A stretch of 64,000 nucleotides of DNA, from positions 124,001-188,000 of the forward strand of contig JBKBUF010000002.1 in the NCBI GenBank assembly GCA_046290815.1. Reading direction: 5' to 3'. The stretch's first letter is position 1. Each line of letters opens with the position of its first letter. Shown one piece after another: positions 60,202 through 64,000 of this stretch. The notes below the pieces were generated by a model. The model was given only the letters and a program-made list of their open reading frames with translations, ran no database searches and was not told the DNA's origin. This DNA comes from JBKBUF01 sp046290815. Its GTDB lineage: Bacteria > Bacteroidota > Bacteroidia > Cytophagales > Cytophagaceae. Position numbers and translations under genes: made by a program.

Positions 60202-60345
60202 ATGGACTTCAGGAATTTGTTTAAATTTTACATACTCACAAGGCTATTCAGAGGAGGATATGGAAAAGGGGGATGTGGTTGTCTATCTCTGATAATTATC
60301 GGGCTTATCTTATATTTCCTGTTAGGTGGATTTATTACAAAATAA
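60202..60345 (+). CDS. small glycine-rich single-pass membrane protein
   Basis: A 47-residue protein from the ATG at 60202: MDFRNLFKFYILTRLFRGGY, then a Gly/Cys-rich KGGCGC and one hydrophobic helix (LSLIIIGLILYFLLGGFITK). A GTG at 60139 would give 68 residues but adds a polar leader unlike a signal. This is a tail-anchored micro-membrane protein of a type seen in many Bacteroidota. Function unknown. It is divergent from the sensor kinase and faces the GH9 gene, with a shared hairpin three bases after its stop. Confidence 0.55.
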   Translation: MDFRNLFKFYILTRLFRGGYGKGGCGCLSLIIIGLILYFLLGGFITK

Positions 60346-60348
60346 ATA

Positions 60349-60384
60349 GAGGCTATCAAAAGTAAAATCTCCTTTGATAGCCTC
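60349..60384. terminator. terminator shared by the small gene and GH9 gene
   Basis: GAGGCTATCAAA (60349-60360) pairs perfectly with TTTGATAGCCTC (60373-60384) around a 12-base loop. AT-rich DNA lies on both sides; on the minus strand it reads TATTTATTTT. Confidence 0.8.
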
Positions 60385-60390
60385 ATGCCA

Positions 60391-63063
60391 TTAATATTTT
60401 ATTAGCTCAAAACTCTGAACTTTATCTTCAGAAATAATTTTACCTATATAATATCCTTTAGTTATATTCTCTCCAAACTCTACCTTCATACCGTTGATCA
60501 CTTCTGACATTATCTCTCTACCATTCAAATCTGTGATTGAAAGTATAGCATTTGTTAATTGATGATCAGCTTCCAATACAAACCGATCCTGTGAAGGGTT
60601 AGGATAAAGATTCATACCAAATCCTCCTGCTTTAGAAATACCACTTACATTTCCTATCTTGATATAACCTATGTTGAATCCTGCCGACACAATATGTAGC
60701 CTTAACTCATGGTTTCCAGCAGGGAAGTATACATTTTCAATAGTTGTTGTTTCATAGGTATTCCAACCACCTGTAGATGGTGGAACCAGGTCTGTAGTGA
60801 TTGCTGTTCCATTTAATTCAAGCCTATAAGCACCGGTAAATCCTGCAGCATTTGGTGTTGCAGTTCTGAACTCCACAGGATAGGACCCTGCTTCTGTCAC
60901 AGTTACTGAAAATGCAAGCCATTCTCCTGCTGCAGTCCATCCTATCGTATAGTTTCCGTTTGATCCACCTATGTCAACATCCTCATCACGATATGCCCCA
61001 CCGGAATTTCCGGGAGAAGTGTCATGATAACCTTGTCCTGGCCCACCTTCATCATATCTCTCCACGAGGATTATTCCGGGTATTTGTTGTCTTACCCCCT
61101 CAAATGGACCTTTGACCAATATTGTTAAACTGGCATTATAACTTATGACTGAATCTGTCCCTGAATAAACAATGGCTCTGTAAACAGCCTCATCAGACGT
61201 ATTTACATTGGAAAGCGTCAGATTCGCAGAAGTTGCTCCGGGAATATTAACACCGTTCTTCTGCCATTGATATTGAAGATTCTCTCCGGAAGCAAAAAGG
61301 TTAAAAGTAGCAGACTGACCAATCTGAGCCTTTCTTGAGCTCGGGTGAAATAAAATAGCGGGGGAATTTTTACCGGAGCTTATAATAGCTTGTATTCCTC
61401 CCAGCAGATATGCAAGCGGAGCATTCCAATTGATGGCAATTTCATTAGTGGAATAACTACAGTAAAGATCTGCATATGACATGGCCGGCTGGCTCGATGG
61501 GTAAGTACAACCATCTTGTTGACCGTTATGAGGACCGCCGGCAATTAAACCCGGAACCGGACGGCCAAGATTATAACCTACAGACATCCTATGGTGAATA
61601 TTTTTAGGCGATTTTGACCCATAACCGGTAACAAAGCAATATCCTGTTGGATTTCTTCCAAGCAGATAATCAAGATTGGACAGTGCTGCCTTTAAGAAGT
61701 TTTCATCGTCCGTCAGATGATATGCATTTAATAACATCATTCCCTGATTTGCTGCAATACCATTACTCCCCCATATAAAATTCCAGGAGCTATTACCCAT
61801 TACAACTCTGTATGCTGAATTCATATAGGTATTGTAAAGCCCGTTACAAAAACTAATATATTTATTTCTCGCATTGGTTCTATCTGCTACAGGTATTGAA
61901 TCAAGATGATGAGCTATGGATATCCAGGCAAGGCCAGTGACAGTAGCCCAGTCTGGCACAGATATACTACTTCCGGGAATATTGTAATGATTGTAATACT
62001 GAATATCACTGGTAGTAATAAATAATTCAGTAGCGGCCCAAATGAATTCATCGTTGAAATTTGCATCATCATAAGCACCGGTTCTAATATCTTCGGGCTG
62101 TACATATCTTCTGCTTGGATTTGCTCTTGCCCAATTATAAGCTGCTATGGCCGCATCTATACATTGTTGAGCTTGTCCTGGTCTCTCTGCTTCAAATTTC
62201 TTCAATATCCTTCCTGCTACTGCCATTACTGCTGCAAAATTTAAAGCCGCATTAGTACTTTTTTGTACTACATATCGTTCAGCAGTATTTTGATGAGGAA
62301 GCACTGAAGCTCCAAAAGTTTTTGTAGTCAGCTTATGATATACTCCTCCGTCATTTGGATCCTGCATCGTAAGCATCCAATCAACATTCCATAATGCTTC
62401 ATCCAATACATCCGGTATAGTATTCCCGCTTTCCGGTATATTAAGGCTTATGTTCTGGAAGTAATCACTGTAATGTTCATACAATGCCAATATGGTATAG
62501 GTGCTAATCCCGGAATTCACAACATATTTATTGTAATCTCCTGCATCATACCATCCTTTAGGACTGGAGATAACAAAATTTTCAGGTCTCTCCGCAGTAG
62601 CTGCCGAAGCATGGACGTATACCTGATTATCCGGGTGACCCAATGGTCTTGCAAAAATATTTCCGTGCTGGCTGGTGATCTGCTGTGAAGCTCTGTTATA
62701 AAAAAAACCCCTTAAAGCTCCTTTCATTATACTTAAATGCACATTATCAGTGACATCAAATATTTCTGAAGTAAAATTTCCACATCTTATGCGAAACCTC
62801 CCTGACTGATTAAAGGAAGAAAAATCAAAGATTTTTACATTTTCATTAGAATAGGTCCATACTTTCGCTGAGGATAATCCACCTGAATAAACAACGGTAC
62901 TATTATCGGCGGATACAATCTCCGCATTGCCGGTGGCTTCACCCGGAACCACAGCAAGTTTTTCTCCCGAAGGGTAAAATCCGATTTGATTTAATCTGAT
63001 CTGTTGTGAATAACTAATCTGACAAAAAACTGTAAAAAGGATCACCAATAAAGCTTGCTTCAT
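60391..63063 (-). CDS. T9SS-exported GH9 cellulase with CBM6
   Basis: An 890-residue endoglucanase or processive cellulase. I start it at the second Met (MKQALLVILFTVFCQISYSQ), because the 17 residues before it are not a signal. The CelD-type Ig-like domain covers about 20-100 (IRLNQIGFYPSGEKLAVV, VWTYSNENVKIFDFSSF). The GH9 barrel covers about 110-570, with the nucleophile-water Asp pair D173 and D176 in GWYDAGDYNKYV, HHRMS, and acid E541 in TNEIAINWNAP. Next come an Ig-like spacer (about 575-655), a CBM6 (about 665-800: IILVERYDEGGPGQGYHD, NYTIGWTAAGEWLAFSVTV, FNIGYIKIGN) and a type A sorting domain (NLYPNPSQDRFVLEA, ITKGYYIGKIIS). It hydrolyses cellulose or related beta-1,4-glucans at the cell surface. 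Confidence 0.93.
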   Translation of the reverse strand: MKQALLVILFTVFCQISYSQQIRLNQIGFYPSGEKLAVVPGEATGNAEIVSADNSTVVYSGGLSSAKVWTYSNENVKIFDFSSFNQSGRFRIRCGNFTSEIFDVTDNVHLSIMKGALRGFFYNRASQQITSQHGNIFARPLGHPDNQVYVHASAATAERPENFVISSPKGWYDAGDYNKYVVNSGISTYTILALYEHYSDYFQNISLNIPESGNTIPDVLDEALWNVDWMLTMQDPNDGGVYHKLTTKTFGASVLPHQNTAERYVVQKSTNAALNFAAVMAVAGRILKKFEAERPGQAQQCIDAAIAAYNWARANPSRRYVQPEDIRTGAYDDANFNDEFIWAATELFITTSDIQYYNHYNIPGSSISVPDWATVTGLAWISIAHHLDSIPVADRTNARNKYISFCNGLYNTYMNSAYRVVMGNSSWNFIWGSNGIAANQGMMLLNAYHLTDDENFLKAALSNLDYLLGRNPTGYCFVTGYGSKSPKNIHHRMSVGYNLGRPVPGLIAGGPHNGQQDGCTYPSSQPAMSYADLYCSYSTNEIAINWNAPLAYLLGGIQAIISSGKNSPAILFHPSSRKAQIGQSATFNLFASGENLQYQWQKNGVNIPGATSANLTLSNVNTSDEAVYRAIVYSGTDSVISYNASLTILVKGPFEGVRQQIPGIILVERYDEGGPGQGYHDTSPGNSGGAYRDEDVDIGGSNGNYTIGWTAAGEWLAFSVTVTEAGSYPVEFRTATPNAAGFTGAYRLELNGTAITTDLVPPSTGGWNTYETTTIENVYFPAGNHELRLHIVSAGFNIGYIKIGNVSGISKAGGFGMNLYPNPSQDRFVLEADHQLTNAILSITDLNGREIMSEVINGMKVEFGENITKGYYIGKIISEDKVQSFELIKY

Positions 63064-63504
63064 AATATTGAATTTTGAATTGTAACTGTAACCTGGCATT
63101 AAATCATGGGGCAAGATGGCTTACGTGAATTCGAATCCCACCGTTGATATCATGCAAGGTATTTCCTATTTATTCTGCAATTTCATCAAAAATAAGTACA
63201 AGTGCAAGTGCTTAAAGATTGTAATTTCTTATTTTTCAATTAGTTAAATCATAGTTTAAGGCGTTTTAGGCACAAAACATCAGGGTTTAAAACATATATT
63301 TTCAGGGCTATTTAATGATAGATTGTCAATACTTGAGGCACTATAGACTTGGTGGATTTTTTTTAAAATTTAGCCTGATTCGTCAAAAAAGTTGTAAAAC
63401 TTTGAAATACTACAGCTAATTTATGATCGCGGGAACTCATCCAGGATTATTTATATTATATTTGCACCCTAATTCATATTTCTACACACTTCAAAAGTAT
63501 TTTC
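63064..63504. other. 441-base intergenic region
   Basis: The divergent spacer between the GH9 and ABC-F genes. It holds the ABC-F -7 box at 63457-63464 and a GTACAAGTGCAAGTGC direct repeat (about 63197-63211). At 63112-63127 GTGAATTCGAATCCCA resembles a tRNA T-arm but has broken pairing. No further gene or RNA is recognised. Confidence 0.5.
63457..63464 (+). promoter_or_regulatory. -7 box TATATTTG of the ABC-F gene
   Basis: Exact TAnnTTTG match followed by CACC, the most common Bacteroidota form, 40 bases before the ATG at 63505. The -33 position has no TTTG. Confidence 0.6.
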
Positions 63505-64000
63505 ATGATTTCAGTTGATGGCGTAACGGTAGAGTTCAATGGTTCAGCCCTTTTCAGTGACATAACGTTTAATATTAATGAAAATGACCGGATTGCCCTT
63601 ATGGGTAAAAACGGTGCCGGAAAGTCCACCCTTTTAAAAATAATTGCCGGAGTAAATAAACCAACTAAGGGAAAGGTTTCTGCTCCTAAAGAGGCTATAA
63701 TTGCCTATCTGCCCCAACATCTACTTACAAAAGACGATTGCACTGTTTTCCAGGAAACATCCAAAGCTTTCGGTAAAATCCTGAATATGAAAAACAGGAT
63801 GGATGAACTCAATAAACAACTTGAAACCCGTACAGATTATGAATCTGACGAGTACATGAAAATCATTGAAGAGGTCTCTGAGCTAAGTGAAAAGTATTAT
63901 TCCATAGAAGAGGTGAATTTTGATGCCGAAGTGGAAAAAACATTAATGGGTTTAGGATTTTTAAGATCGGATCTTACCAGACCAACCGGCGAATTCAGTG
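63505..64000 (+). CDS. ABC-F type ATPase, 3' end beyond the window
   Basis: The first 165 residues of a soluble twin-ATPase. It begins MISVDGVTVEFNGSALFSDI. Walker A is MGKNGAGKSTLLKIIAG, preceded by ENDRIALMG. The Q-loop is in IAYLPQHLLTKDDCTVFQE, and a charged helical linker region (MDELNKQLETRTDYESDEYMKII) follows. ABC-F proteins bind ribosomes (translation factor or antibiotic-protection type) and lack membrane domains. The sequence runs off the window before the signature motif. Its own -7 box TATATTTG is 40 bases upstream. Confidence 0.88.
   Translation, partial: MISVDGVTVEFNGSALFSDITFNINENDRIALMGKNGAGKSTLLKIIAGVNKPTKGKVSAPKEAIIAYLPQHLLTKDDCTVFQETSKAFGKILNMKNRMDELNKQLETRTDYESDEYMKIIEEVSELSEKYYSIEEVNFDAEVEKTLMGLGFLRSDLTRPTGEFS

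Noticed and set aside
63105..63135. T-arm-like GTGAATTCGAATCCCA suggesting a tRNA end
   Set aside because: Two of five stem pairs are broken and no acceptor, D-arm or anticodon stem can be folded upstream.

Overview
The window is AT-rich chromosomal DNA of a Bacteroidota bacterium, most likely an aerobic, polysaccharide-degrading Cytophagales relative of Cytophaga or Sporocytophaga. That placement is inference from gene content. The support is nine large secreted proteins ending in a type A type IX secretion (T9SS) sorting domain, -7 promoter boxes of the Bacteroidota form TAnnTTTG, cellulose and hemicellulose enzymes of families GH9, GH10, GH5 and GH128, and many PAS/GAF histidine kinases. 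No secretion-machinery gene, insertion sequence, CRISPR array, rRNA or intact tRNA was seen.

Layout. 1-3.9 kb holds small envelope genes, several of them damaged: a frameshifted YARHG lipoprotein, a DUF2306 membrane protein, a VanX-like D,D-dipeptidase and a decayed CHAT-protease fragment. 4-17 kb holds T9SS cargo (ELWxxDGT repeats, a sugar dehydrogenase with a frameshifted sorting tail, an FG-GAP/LamG adhesin-like protein, a BNR-type propeller) around selO, an AraC regulator, a Gfo/Idh/MocA oxidoreductase and a lytic transglycosylase. 17-23.5 kb starts with a GH5-GH10 double-catalytic enzyme, then msrB, an OmpA-family protein and an alpha/beta-hydrolase-like protein. 23.7-32 kb has a kinase/response-regulator pair, a 1000-residue PKD/SprB-like protein, a sigma factor/membrane partner/outer-membrane protein operon, a 59-residue small gene and a baeRF-type protein. 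32-38.6 kb holds an unannotated structured small RNA, a CotH-domain giant, lemA-htpX and a cold-shock gene. 39-49 kb holds a HlyD/FtsX/LolD-type efflux operon, an MtfA-like protease, orphan signalling proteins, a copper-binding four-helix protein and an ion-channel/DUF421/DUF2254 membrane block. 50-64 kb returns to glycan degradation (a TIM-barrel glycosidase beside GH128, and GH9), with two large histidine kinases, and ends inside an ABC-F gene.

How it fits together. The secreted hydrolases would attack mixed plant or microbial glucans and xylan/mannan outside the cell, with CBM6, CBM4/9-like, PKD and Ig modules anchoring them to substrate and T9SS placing them at the surface. They are scattered and there is no SusC/SusD pair, so this is not a classical polysaccharide utilisation locus.

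The strongest new signal is a roughly 179-nt minus-strand RNA at 32083-32261. It has its own promoter, paired ends, four internal hairpins and a terminal U-tract, so its overall shape resembles 6S RNA. Other points worth a look are three reading-frame lesions in envelope or secreted genes, the double-catalytic xylanase/mannanase, and a recurring class of 7-9 bp tandem repeats at gene boundaries.
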